A stretch of DNA of 64,000 nucleotides, taken from contig NC_016474.1 in assembly GCF_000226095.1 (NCBI RefSeq), forward strand, positions 4,464,001 through 4,528,000, written 5' to 3'. Below are positions 11,650 to 24,300 of the stretch, piece by piece. A program made the position numbers and the translations under genes. The DNA comes from Thermothelomyces thermophilus ATCC 42464. Its lineage: Eukaryota > Ascomycota > Sordariomycetes > Sordariales > Chaetomiaceae. The notes beneath the pieces were generated by a model that worked only from the letters and a program-made list of their open reading frames with translations, searched no databases and was not told the origin of the DNA. Numbering within the stretch: the stretch's first letter is position 1; each line of letters starts with the position of its first letter.

Positions 11650-14600
11650 TTGTTCTATTATAGTTCAGAACAAAGGTAATTTCAACCTTAATATCGACAT
11701 AACTACTAACATTACGGCCGAATAGCTGCTTACCTAGCTTGGTTAACTCTATTAGCGGATCTAGGAGTTAGACTAGAGAGACAAGGCTGCTTAAGCTCGG
11801 ATCAAGGAACTCAAGAATAGTGAAAAGCACTCGTAGAAGCTAATTAACAAGGCCTACACCAAAATCAAGGCACTCGAAGGCACTAAAGCAAGCCGTATTA
11901 AGATTGAACTACCTAGCAAATATAGAGGAACTAAGGAGGATCTTATAGGATTCCTAACGAACCTCTGATCCTATTTCCGGCTTAATGATAATAAGTTTCT
12001 GGATAATAAGGCTAAAGTCCTCTATATAGCTACGAGACTAGAGGGCAAGGTACTTAGATAGTTTAAGCCTATATAGAATAATTATCTTACTAAGGAAGAC
12101 GAAGATGACCGAGATACGTTTATGTAAGCAGTCTTTCGATCCTACGACCATTTTAAAGAAGAGCTTTAGAAGGTTTTTAGCGATAAAGACGAGAAAATTT
12201 ATATATAAGAAAGACTTGCTAATCTCTAATAGATTAAGTTAGTAGCTTCCTATACTATATAGTTTAGATAGGATATATTTAAGTCTTAGCTTAACGATAA
12301 GGTATTAATATAACTATTCTATAATAGCTTAAAGGAAAAGGTTAAAGACGAGCTATATAAGTACGACCGGCCTAAGACCCTAGATAAATACATCGCGTAA
12401 GCCATTAGAATTGATAATTAACTCTATATATAAGAGTAGTAAAAACGAGGTTAGATAAACGGAACTACAATTAAGGCTAACGATAAGAAGAAACGAGTAT
12501 ATGTTAGTACCTTGTATAGGATATATCCTAGAGCTATAGATATAGATATAGTATAGATGCAGGACCAAAAGAAGATAACTAAAGACAAGTCTAATATTAC
12601 TTACTATAACTATAGAAAGAAAGGGCACTATAAGCAAAAATATTAAAGCCCGAAGAAAGACTAGAAACTAGTCCCTAGAAAGGAAATTACAACTATTAAC
12701 AAAACCGCTAAGGATATTATCAAAGTAGCAGCTATAAGCTACAAAGATAGGGATAGTAATATAGACAGTCTTAGACGCGACGGCGACGGTAAAGACGAAC
12801 AAGCACTATACTCCAAACTAGTTATAGTAGACCTAGAGATAGGTCTTGCCGAATAAGACACGGCAGGAGAATATGTACTACCAATTTCGATTCTCCTAGC
12901 CTTAAGGTAGTAGGGTTTTATAGTTACCTAGAGGCGGGATAGATTATGGATAACCAATACCTAAGGAATCGAGAGATCTAGACCTAATGTTCCATTCCTC
13001 TAGGAACGAATCGAATGGTACCGTAATAAAGTTTTCTAGCTTAATACGGAACTATATAAATAGGATAGACGCTTAATTTGACTTGCCTAGTAGAGCGATA
13101 AGATAAGAGACAAGATAAGAGAACTCTAATATATTATAGAAACTATTAGAGGAGAACGGTCTATGATATATAATAGGCCTAATAGCTATACTAAGTATTT
13201 TAACAATTAGTAACTTAGCTATAATGTATGGAACCCTAAGTACTAGTTTATATATACGAACCAAGGAAAAGATAAACGTATATAGGAAAACTACTAGAAG
13301 AAATATTCCTACCTTAGCATTAGAGTACCTATAGTCTATATATAGTAGGAAGGATTTGGAAAAAAATTCTAATACCTTCTAGGTAATGCTACGTGACTAT
13401 ACCTATAATATAAGGCATATATACAAATGCCCTGGTTTTAATATGTGTTATATAAATGCTGATACCACTTTTACGACAAATTCGAAAATAACCACTGGCT
13501 AACCTGATAAGGAAATGAGGACGGAAGCCTCTACCCTATGGAATAGGTCTATGATACAGGAAATAGAGCGGCCGAATTGCTCTAGAAGATCGAAGCCTAC
13601 AATCTAGAAGGCATTATAGTAGTTCTAAAACGAGCCTGGCCTAGGTACTACGGAATAGGATAAAATATATAGGACTCGTACTGGAGTAACGGTTGCCTCT
13701 ACTACACAAATAAGAAGAAATCGCGAATTCGGGAACTTTAGATAAAGTTATAGCATATATAACAGAAAGCAGAACAGACCTAATAGTAGGAAACTATAAG
13801 CACTTAATGGCTTATAGAAATGAGCATAATTAACAAAGCTACTATTAGCCGAATAACCAAAGAGGTTAGTACTAACCTAGGAAACGGGTCAAGGCCCTTC
13901 AAGGGGCCTAAAAACTATTAACACCTATATAGCGGCGAGTAGTAGCGTAGTATAGGAGGAACTGGCGTAAGAGACCACTATATCAAGACCTCCTGGTAGA
14001 AATATAAGAAATTGCTGTAATCCTTAGATAACGGCGGCAAGACAAGCGACTATAGATAATAGTATAATGGAGATAGCACGAAATGCTTGTACTAGTAGAT
14101 AGTAGAGTAGAGATAAACCTGATTTCGCCGACGCTTGTAAATTAGCTACCGATACCCTAGAGAATAAAGCAAAAGTATAGCATAGTCAAAGGGCCATTTC
14201 TAATGTAATAGGTATATAGGGAGACCGAACCAATCGACATTACTATAGCAAGGAAGACTATAATAGTTATATTTAGCATTATAGATATAGGTAATAATAA
14301 AGATATAATATTAGGGTTACTATAGTATGAAGATTACGACCTAGACATTAACTAGAAGAATAGTAGCTACCTATAACCCTAAACGGAGTCGTATTTAACT
14401 AGCGAGATAGGGAGCGTATAAAGATTACGAGCAGACGATGCTTAGGGGAAGGCATATCTTATAGATCTACCGCAAGAGACAAACAATGGCAGGCAGACTA
14501 TTATAGACTCTAGAAAAAGCGGCATAATGATACCGACGTTACGATAGGAGGAACGAGCTAAATTGCCGATAGCTGTTCTCTCTATTGATAAATGCGGAGC

Positions 14601-17580
14601 ATTATAACCGGAGTAATAGGTTAAGATAGGAGAAATCGCTAGTATTGCTATAGACGGAACCAAGTTTGTATACTATTAGAAAGCCGAGAGATAAGACAAG
14701 ACTAGGGGAGTACCGAAGGAATATAAAAGATACCTAGCATTCGAACTAAAGTATCTAGAAGGATTACTAGAGTATAGCCTATAGGATTATAAGATTAAGC
14801 TTAAGGAAGGAGTATAACTAAAGTTCTTTAAGATTTACTATATAAGCTAGATATAGAACGAAGAACTTAAGCGATATTTAGAGGAGAACCTTTAAAGAGG
14901 ATATATCTGCCTATTAACATCGCTAGTAGGCTACCTAATCCTATTTATGTCTAAGAAGGATGGAAAGCTATAGTTATATATTAACTATCGGTAACTTAAT
15001 AAATAGATTGTAAAAAACCAATACCTATTACTATTAATCTTATGGCTCTAAGATTAGTTAGCAGGAGCCTAATATTTTACATGTCTTAACTTGCTATTAG
15101 CCTATAACTATATACGGATCAAAGAAGGCAACGAGTAGAAAACGGCCTTTAGGATACCCTATAGTTACTATAAGTACCTTGTCATGCTATTTAGACTTAT
15201 AAATGTATCGGTAACGTTCTAAGCCCTAATTAATCAAGCTATCTACTCCTTTCTTGACAAATTTACGGTATATTATCTCGACGATATACTTATCTTCTCT
15301 AAGACGATAGATAAATACTAGAAGTACATAAGAGTAGTGCTAGACGCGTTATATACGTATAAACTATCAGTTAACAAAGAAAAGAGCAAATTCTATATTA
15401 GGAAGATAGTGTTTTTAAGATATAAGATATCCCTAGGACAAATCTAGATAGAACCTTTAAAGGTTAAAGCTATTAAGGATTGGCTACGACCGACGTTAGT
15501 CACGGAAGTACGAAGTTTCATTAGGTTTACGAACTTCTACTAGATATTTATTAGGAACTTTAGAGCGATCGTACGACCTTTATACGAACTTACTAAGAAG
15601 AACGCTAAATTCTAATAGGAAGAGTAATACGAGTAAGCATTTATGTAGATCCGCGATGCCATTACTAAAGATCTAGTACTAGTGCTACCAGACCCTAAGA
15701 AGCTATTTGAGGTAGAAACGGACGCTTTAGACTATACTATCAGAAGATGATTAGGATAACGAGACGAACAAGGGAAGCTACATCCTATAGCCTTCTTTTT
15801 AAAGAAGCTCGATAGACTATATCTTAATTATCTAATCTATAATAAGGAACTACTTACGATTGTTAAAGCTTTTAAGGAATGGTAACTATATCTTAGTAGT
15901 ACGATCAAACTAGTATAAGTATATATAGATTATAAGAATTTATAATACTTTATAATGACGAAGGAGTTTAATAGACAATGAATACAATAGGTAGAATTCC
16001 TTACGGAACTCAATTTTGAGATCTATTATAAGAAGGGTAAAGAGAATATACGAGCGGATACCTTAAGCCGACGAACGGATTATATAGAAGGACAAATAGA
16101 AACAACGCTACCGTTATTCAAGGAACGAATAGATAGAACGCTATATTATAAAACATAGATACCTATAGAAGACAATCTACTCAACTCGTTCCTAGAATAT
16201 TACGTAATCTTTCGAGAAGAAAGAACTAACAAGGTATAGTATTAAGTAATACCTAGACTAGTAGTACCTAATAGAGTAGAAGAAAAAGATAGGAAACTCT
16301 GGTACCGAGGTAAAGCGTATATCTACGATAAAGATTAATAGCTACGAATGATTTAAGAACTCTACGAGTCGAAACTCGGAGGATACAAAGGAGTTACGAA
16401 GACTGTCGTACAAGTCAAGAAACACTACAACTTTCCACAGTTAACAGTATAAGTTAAGGAAGTTATATAGAACTATAACATCTATAGTCGAAGCAAAGCG
16501 GTATAGTATAAGCTATATAGGCTACTTTAGCTACTGCTAATAGCTAACAAACTATGGAGTTTAGTTATAATAGACTTTATTACGAAACTGCTAGAATCTA
16601 AGGATATAGCTATAGGGGTAATCTACGATAGTATTCTTACTATAGTAGACCGCCTAACTAAATAGGTATACTTCTTTCCTTATAAGGAGTCCTAGACAGC
16701 GGAACAGTTAGTAAACGTAATCTATCGGCAAGTTACATTAGTACATGCTTGGCTATAGGAATGGATTACTAATAGAGATACTAAGTTTGTATCGAAGTTC
16801 TGGTAAGCGTTAATGTAACGATTAGGCGTTAATAGTAAGCTGTTAACGGCATATTACCTACAAACCGACGGACAAACGGAGTGACTAAACCAAGTTATCA
16901 AGTAGTACCTCCGTTCTTATGTTAACTACTAGTAAGACGACTAGGTTATACTATTACTAATAGTATAACTCGCTTATAATACAATGCTAATAGAAATAAC
17001 TAAAGTTATACTATTCTTTATAAACTATAGATATAAAGCAGACCTTAGGCAAGGACTAGAGGTTATAGTACCGAGAGCAGCAGTCAAAGTAGAACAAATG
17101 TACGCACTATATAAGAAGCTTAAAAAGGAACTCGAGTTTGTTAGGACTAGAATAAAGAACTACTATAATGAATATAGGCTTAAGGGACCTTGCCTAGAGA
17201 AGGGAGACAAAGTCTACCTAATTATATAAAACTTATAAACCAAACGACTAAATACAAAGCTGGACTTTAAGAAAGTCAGACCCTTCATTATTAAAGAACG
17301 AATCTCGACATCTAACTATCGACTATTATTACTATTATCTATATAATTATAGATAGACATTTTTCATATTTTACTTCTCGAACTAGCGCTAAAGAATGCT
17401 AAGGTTACTATATATATTAAAGTAAAAGACAAAGAGGAAGAATAGGACGTTAAAGAAATCCTAGATTTATATCCTAGATTTATATATTATTAATAGAGAA
17501 CTATAGTACCTAGTTAAATAGCTTAATTTTAGACTAGAAGACAACTTATAGGAACTAGTTAAGATCCTAAGTTACCTTAA
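11650..17580 (+). pseudogene. Element C gag-pol remnant
   Basis: Gag starts soon after the LTR. It contains a TAEQLLTQLGQLYQRI-like coiled segment near 11715-11770 and a CCHC knuckle whose cysteines are now Tyr (YYNYRKKGHYK, near 12600-12650). Then follow the protease near 14095, RT near 14930-15500, RNase H near 15720-15880, integrase near 16300-17250 including the 81-codon open stretch 16984-17229 that ends in GDKVYLI, and the chromodomain near 17440-17600. Stops are frequent. C-to-T and G-to-A changes on the same strand explain both CAG-to-TAG and TGT-to-TAT, as RIP does. No frame is long enough to be expressed. Confidence 0.88.
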
Positions 17581-17699
17581 GAAACTAGAGTAGTTCTACC
17601 GGTAGAATCCTAACCGGCTATAAGAACCGGTTCTAAAGCCTATTCCCTAATAGAAAAAGAGGGGAACCTGCTAGAATTAAGACTAGGATCTAAACCGAT

Positions 17700-18290
17700 T
17701 GACTCCTAATCAAGCACGTCAAAAGCACCTAACGCCTAAGCTTGACCTACAAGGGTCTATATCTCCGATATTAGTAGAGGAGTATCTAGTTCTTCCTCCT
17801 CCTCTAGACGAGCTATACTATAACGAAAAACTTCGGTACCACGATCGCGCAGGGATTGCTACAAACGACGTAATCGACTTAAACGGCTTAGCATCTAAGC
17901 GAGAAGCGCCTTAGTCTTAGCAATCTCTTTCGAAACCTTCTCCTGCTCCGATAAATTCGAAAGGACTAAGACAGTTAGTAACCTAGGACTTTAAAGGAAA
18001 ATAATAAGGAACCTATAGGCATTTATAACATTCGGGTTACTATACTTCTTACCTATATAAATATAGTTCTAATACTTGTTTAAACCCTCTATTATTATAT
18101 AATGCTTTTATAGCTTTGTATTTTAATAACGCTTATAAGGTATAGCAACCTTGTAACCCTCTCGCTTAATCTTAATTATAATGGTATATTGTTTACGCTT
18201 AGGATTACAACAGTTCCTAAGGACACGATCAGCTATAATGGAAGGAAGCTAGTATAAGAAGGACATTACCTATAGGGAAAAGAAGGGGTG
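17700..18290 (-). pseudogene. Antisense ORF remnant of element C (coiled-coil type)
   Basis: Read on the minus strand, this part of element C gives a helical, charged sequence (NLSEQEKVSKEIAKTKALL, then LSRLRRL and SLRDRGTEVF near 17815-17880) followed by acidic residues. It lies at the same place and orientation as the B aORF. It shares the LRRL, RG-E and F-x-x-x-L pattern but differs in sequence, so it belongs to another subfamily. An upstream cysteine region with Cys-to-Tyr changes is likely near 18050-18200. Start, introns and end are not resolved. The 71-codon plus-strand ORF at 17699-17914 is its shadow. Confidence 0.55.
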
Positions 18291-18354
18291 TTAGTGGTAT
18301 TTAAAACAAGTTATAAGAAGCTTTCGGGTTGAAAGCCCTAAAGAAGGGGCATCG

Positions 18355-18811
18355 TATCATAAGCTAACTATATACCACGACCCGGTAGGGCGCAGCAGAC
18401 TAAACGAGCCACTAATCAAGAAGGGCACGGAGCAAGGCTGACACGGGATCGCTAGGGAGCGTAGGCTACTACGGGCGAACAATTGCCAAAAGGGAAGGAT
18501 AGCGGAGGATAGCCAGCTACTAAAGGCGATCCTAGGGCAGGCTAGAAGGGGACTATAAGCGACTGACAGAAGTATATATATATATAGATAGTCACTCGTT
18601 ACGGTGGACTCTAGGAGTTTACTAGTGATAGCAACCTAACCTATAATTATAGTACTTATACTAAGCATCGCTAACTATTGTAGGAGATAACTCTAGTGTT
18701 GTTATGAACTCTTTGGCTTTACCGAATCCCTTAGACGACCTGTATACTCGTCCCGCTTAACCTACCTTTGTCTGAACCCTTTTAGAAGAAGTCTAAGTTG
18801 GGTTTGTCACA
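18355..18811 (+). repeat. Element C 3' LTR (457 bp)
   Basis: It begins TATCATAAGCTAAC directly after the purine tract AAGAAGGGGCATCG and ends GTTTGTCACA. It has the same length and type as the 5' copy at 11176. Five bases TTTGG follow as the right target-site duplication. Differences between the two C LTRs are mostly C/T and G/A, so they cannot be used as a clock. Confidence 0.92.
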
Positions 18812-18816
18812 TTTGG

Positions 18817-18969
18817 CGTTTGGATTACGGCTGTGGTAGTGATCCTATAGTGTATAGATCACTTTGCCAAGTGTGATCCTTTCCTAATTGGTCTATTTAT
18901 GCCTACTGTTTTATTAGTCTGTCAGGGGAGGCAGCTTAGGCAGCGTCCTGCATATATATTTCTATAATA
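18817..18969 (-). repeat. Element B 5' LTR, right part (153 bp)
   Basis: Continuation of B's 5' LTR after element C, ending at 18969 in the RIPed terminus TTCTATAATA. GTAGT (18970-18974) follows as the right target-site duplication of B, and element A's integrase sequence resumes. Confidence 0.92.
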
Positions 18970-20946
18970 GTAGTACCTAGACCACTAGTACCTAATAGAG
19001 TAAAAGAAAGAGATAGGAAACTCTAGTACCAAGGCAAAGTATATATCTATGACAGGGATTAATAGCTGCGAATGATTCGAGAACTCTATAAGTCGAGACT
19101 TGGAGGACATAAAGGAATTACGAAGACTATCGCATAAGTTAGGAAACATTACGACTTTCCATAGTTAATAGCACGAGTTAAGGAAGTCGTATAGAACTAT
19201 AATATCTATAACCGAAGCAAAACGGCATGATATAAGCCGTATAAGCTACTTTAGCTACTACTAATAGCTAATAAACTATAAAGTTCGGTTATAATAGACT
19301 TTATTACAAAGCTACTAGAATCCTAGGATATAGCTATAGGAGTAACCTATGATAGTATTCTTACTATAGTAGATTGCCTGACTAAATAGGTATACTTCTT
19401 TCCCTATAAGGAGTCCTAGATAGCTAAATAGCTAGTAGACGTAATCTATTAGCAAGTTATATTAGTATATACTTAGCTATAAGAATAGATTACCGATAGA
19501 GATACCAAGTTTATATCGAAGTTCTAGCAAGCGTTAATATAACAATTAAGCATTAATAGCAAGCTATCAATAGTATATTACCTATAGACTAACAGATAAA
19601 CGGAGCGACTAAACTAAGTTATTAAATAATACCTCTACTCTTATATTAACTACTAGTAAGACGACTAGGTTATATTATTACTAATAGTATAACTTGCTTA
19701 TAATATAATACTAATAGAAACGACCAAGGCCATACCGTTCTTCGCGAACTATAGATATAAAGCAGACCTTAGACAAGGACTAGAGGTCATAATGCTAAGA
19801 GCAGCAGTCAAAGCAGAACAAATATATATACTATATAAAAAGCTTAAAAAGGAACTCGAGTTTATCAAGACTAGAATAAAGAACTACTACGACAAACACA
19901 GGCTTAAGGGATCTTACCTAGAGAGGGGAGACAAAGTCTACCTAATCGTACAAAACTTATAAACTAAACGACCAAGTATAAAGCTAGACTTTAAGAAGGT
20001 TAGACCCTTCGTTATTAAAAAACGAATTTCGATATCTAACTACCGACTATCGTTACCATTATCTATATAACTATAGACAGATATTTTTCACATTTCACTT
20101 CTCGAACTAGTATTAAAGAATGCTAAGGTTGCTATATATATTAAAGCAAAGGACGAAGAGGAAGAATAGAACGTTAAAGAAATTCTAGATTTATATATTA
20201 TTAATGGAGAACTATAGTACCTAGTTAAGTGGCTTGATTTCGGACTAGAAGACAACTTATAGGAACTAGTCTAGAACTTAAACTGCCCTAAGAAACTAGA
20301 ATAGTTCTACTAGTAGAACCCGGATCGACCGTAGGCACTAGCTCGGACAAAACGGCCAAGTTAGCCTCTGACAAATCTAGGCCTAAAGAAGACTAGTCAA
20401 ATAGGACGTTAGCACCTTAGGACTATACGTCACTAATAACGCGTACCTCGGAATCCTGTACCATCCATTTTTCTGCTTCTATTTCCTCTAGAAACTATAA
20501 GCCTCGCCGAAACAGCTCGGAACCCTGCTCCTTTAAGAAACGTTTCTAGCGACAAAGACGAGCTAATCGGCCGATAGCCATCTAAAGTTAAGTCTAAAGA
20601 ACGAAAAGGGCCTCTTTAGTATTAGCCTCTTCTTGTTCTATATATTTTTGTTTAGATATAATCTTTATTACTATAAAAGATTAGCTATAAATATTAAGGT
20701 AACAAACTAGGTTACGAACAAGTAGACGCTGTATTGGAACTATCGTAAGAACGACCTTAATATATATATTTGCTATAGCAAGAAGAGCCTAACACTATAC
20801 AATAAGCTAAGTTCTACTTAAAACACTATAAATATAGTATAACGTCTATACTAGAAGAATTAATAAAAGAAATAAGCGTAGTATGCTATTAGGATTTCGA
20901 AGAACGGCACTTAGAGATATAATCTACTATCTTATTAGCTACTAGT
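18970..20946 (+). mobile_element. Element A, middle segment: integrase, chromodomain, aORF region
   Basis: The continuation of element A. Integrase reads through stops with DFITKLLES near 19295 and TDRDTKF near 19490, and ends with GDKVYLIV near 19940. The chromodomain, with YLVKWLDFGLEDN, is near 20190-20300. The segment ends at 20946, where element D is inserted (TSD CTAGT, 20942-20946 and 28347-28351). Confidence 0.9.
20400..20946 (-). pseudogene. Antisense ORF remnant of element A
   Basis: On the minus strand the 20490-20620 stretch reads, through TAG stops, as a charged helix with RLARLCR, KRFLKEQGSELFRRGL and FLEEIEAEKW. This is the same kind of C-terminal coiled-coil as the aORFs in B, C and E, at the same place relative to the chromodomain. 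The subfamily differs from that of B and D. The N-terminal part is interrupted by element D and was not resolved. Confidence 0.55.
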
Positions 20947-21368
20947 TATCACGGAAATATACATGTAGGACGCCGCCTAAGCCGCCTTCCCTGACAAGCT
21001 AATGGGATAGCAGGTACAAACAGACCAATCAGGAAAGGATCACGCTTAGCAAAGTAATCTATACACTATAGGATCACTATCACAGCCGTGATCCAGATAG
21101 CAAAAGATCACTAGATAAAGAGTAATCCTAGGATTATATATATATATAGATAGCCACTCGTTATAGTAAACTCCAGGAGTTTACTAGTAATAGTAACACA
21201 CAATCATAGTACTCATACCAAGCATCGTTAACTACTATAAGAGATAACTCTAGTATTATTATAAACCCTTTAGCTTTACTAAATCCCTTAGACAACCTAT
21301 ATACTTGTCCTACTTAACCTACCTTTGTCTAAACCCTTTTAGAAGAAGTCTAAGTTAGGTTCGTCATA
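20947..21368 (+). repeat. Element D 5' LTR (422 bp)
   Basis: It begins TATCACGGAAATAT (RIPed TGTCACGG) and ends CGTCATA (RIPed CGTCACA). It is followed by the leader CGTTGCTATTACTCCC shared with elements B and C. Confidence 0.93.
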
Positions 21369-21389
21369 CGTTGCTATTACTCCCTTTGT

Positions 21390-24300
21390 TCTATCATAGT
21401 TTAGGACAAAGGTGATTTCGACCTTAACATCGATATAACTATTAACGTTACAGCCGAATAGCTGCTTACCTAGCTTAGTTAACTCTATTAGCGGATCTAG
21501 GAGTTAGACTAGAGAGATAAGGCTACTTAAGCTCGGATCAAGGAACTCGAGAATAGCGAAAAGCACTCGTAGAAGCTAGTTAACGAGGTTTACGCCAAAA
21601 TTAAGACACTCGAAGGCGCCAAAGCAAGCTGTATTAAGATCGAACTACCTAGTAAATATAGAGGAACTAAGGAGGATCTTATAGGATTCCTAATAAACCT
21701 CTGATCCTACTTTTGGCTTAATAATGATAAGTTTCTAGATAATAAAGCTAAAGTCCTCTATATAGCTACGAGATTGGAGGGTAAGGCACTTAGATAGTTT
21801 AAGCCTATATAGAATGATTATCTTACTAAGGAAGACAAGGACGACCGAGACGTATTTATATAGGTAGTCTTTCGATCCTACGACTGTTTTAAAGAAGAGC
21901 TTTAGAAGGTTTTTAGTGATAAAGATAAGAAGATTTATATATAAGAAAGACTCGCTAATCTCTAATAGACTAAGTTAGTAGCCTCTTATACTATATAGTT
22001 TAGATAGGATATATTTAAATCTTAGCTTAATAATAAAGTATTAATATAACTATTCTATAATAGCTTAAAGGAAAAGGTTAAAGATAAGCTATATAAGTAT
22101 AACTAACCTAAAATCCTAGACAAATATATTATATAGGCCATTAGGATCGATAATTAACTCTATATATAAGAGTAGTAGAAACGAGGTCAGATAAATAGAA
22201 CTATAGTTAAGGCTAATGATAAGAAAAAACGAGCATATATTAGCACCTCGTGTAGGACGTATCTTAGAGCTATAGATATAGATATAATATAGAAGCAGGA
22301 TAAAAAGAAGACGACCAAAGACAAGTCTAACGTTACTTACTATAACTATAGAAAGAAAGGACACTATAAATAAGAATGTCAAAGCCTAAAGAAAGACTAG
22401 AAACTAGTCCCTAGAAAGGAAATTATAGCTATCGACAAAACCACCAAGGATGTTATCGAAGTAGTAGCTACAAGCTACAAAGATAGGGATAGCAACACAG
22501 ACAGTCTCGGATATAACGATAATAGTAAAGACAAATAAGCACTATACTCTGAACTAGTCATAGTAGACCTAGAGACAGGTCTTACTAAATAGGATACGGT
22601 AGGAGAATATATACTACTAATTTCGATTCTCCTAGCCTTAAGGTAGTAGGGTTTTATAGTTACCTAGAGGTAGGATAGATCGTAGATAACCGATACCTAA
22701 GGAATTAAGAGACCTAGACCTAATATTCTATTCCTCTAGGAACGAATCGAATAGTACTATAACGAAGTTTTCTAGCTTAATATAGAACTACGTAAATGGG
22801 ATAGACATTTGATTCGACTTACCTAGTAGAGCGATAAGATAAGGGACAAGATAAGGGAACTCTAACGTATCGTAGAAACCATTAAAGGGGAATAGCCTAT
22901 AATATATGATAGGCCTAATAGCTACGCCAAGTATTTTGACGATTAGCAACTTAGCTACGATGTATAGAACCCTAAGTACTAGTTTATACGCACGAACCGA
23001 GGAAAAGACAAGCGTACGTAGGAAAGCTATTAGAAGAAATACTCCTACCTTAGTATTAGAGTACCTATAGTCTATATATAGTAGGAAGGATTTAGAAAAG
23101 AATTCTAATACCTTCTAGGCAACGCTATATAACTATACCTATAATACAAGGCATATATATAAGTGCCTTAGTTCTAGTATATGTCATACGAATGCCGATA
23201 CTACTTTCGCGACAAATTCGAAAACAATCACTAGCCGACCTGATAAGGAAATAAGGACAGAAGTCTCCGCCCTATGGAATAGGTCTATAATATAGGAAAT
23301 AAAGCGGCCGAATTGCTCTAGAAGATTGAAGCCTACAATCTAAAAGGCATTATAGTAGTTCTGAAACAAGCCTAGCCTAGGTACTATAGAATAGGACGAG
23401 ATATATAGAACTTATGCTAGAGCAACGATTACCTCTACCATATAGACGAAAAGAAATCGCGAATTTAGGAGCTTTAGATAAAGCTATAGTACGTACGATA
23501 GAAAGCAAAACGGACCTAATAGTAGGAAGCTACTAGCACTTAATAGCTTATAGAAATAAGTACGATTAACGAAGTTACTATTAGTCAAATAACCAAAGAG
23601 GTTAACACTAACCTAGGAAATAAGTTAGGGCCCTTTAAGGGGTCTAAAAATCATTAACGCCCATATAGCGGCGAGTAGTAGCATAATATGGGAAGAACTA
23701 GCATAAGAGACCACTATATTAAGACCTCCCGGCAGAAATATAGGAAATCGCTACAATCTTTAGACGATGGCGGCAAGATAAGCGATTATAGATAATAGTA
23801 CAATGGAAACAGCACGAAATACTCGTACTAGTAGATAGTAGAGCAGAGATAAACCTGATTTCGCTAACGCTTGTAAATTAGCTATAGATACCTTAGAGAA
23901 TAAAGCGGAAGCATAGTATAGTTAAAGGGCCATTTCTAATATAATAGATATATAGGGAGACCGAACTAATTGATATTATTATAGTAAGGAAGACTATGGT
24001 AGTTATATTTAGCATTATAGATATAGGTAATGATAAAGATATAATATTAGGCTTACTATAGTATAAAGATTACGACCTAGACATTAGCTAGAAGAATAGT
24101 AGCTACCTATAACCCTAAACGAAGTTATATTTGACTAGCAAGATAGGGAGGATCGTAAACAGACAATACTTAGGGGAAGGCATATCCTATAGATCTACCA
24201 CAAGAGACGAACAATGGCAGGCAGACTACTACAGACTCTAGAAGAAGCGGTATAACGATACCGATGTTACGATAGGAGGAACGAGCTAAACTGCCGATAG

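Larger units (their letters stand above)
11176..18811 (+). mobile_element. Element C: complete RIPed gypsy chromovirus (7636 bp)
   Basis: A full plus-strand element with two 457-bp LTRs, gag (about 11690-13900), protease, RT with an intact YLDD box near 15275-15300, RNase H, integrase, chromodomain, an antisense ORF region and a polypurine tract (18340-18354) directly before the 3' LTR. It sits inside the 5' LTR of element B with TSD TTTGG, RIPed to TTTAG on the left. Its LTR has a different U3 from B, D and the solo LTR but the same U5. Confidence 0.93.
3375..18969 (-). mobile_element. Element B: full-length gypsy chromovirus, interrupted by C and a solo LTR
   Basis: Minus-strand element with both LTRs, flanked by TSD GTAGT. 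From right to left it reads 5' LTR, gag, protease, RT, RNase H, integrase, chromodomain, antisense ORF, polypurine tract (complement of 3797-3812) and 3' LTR. Without element C (7636 bp), the solo LTR (421 bp) and the two duplicated target sites, it is about 7.53 kb, close to element D (7.40 kb). The RT box reads LNDI instead of LDDI near 6815-6845, a G-to-A change. It is inserted in element A just upstream of A's integrase. Confidence 0.93.
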
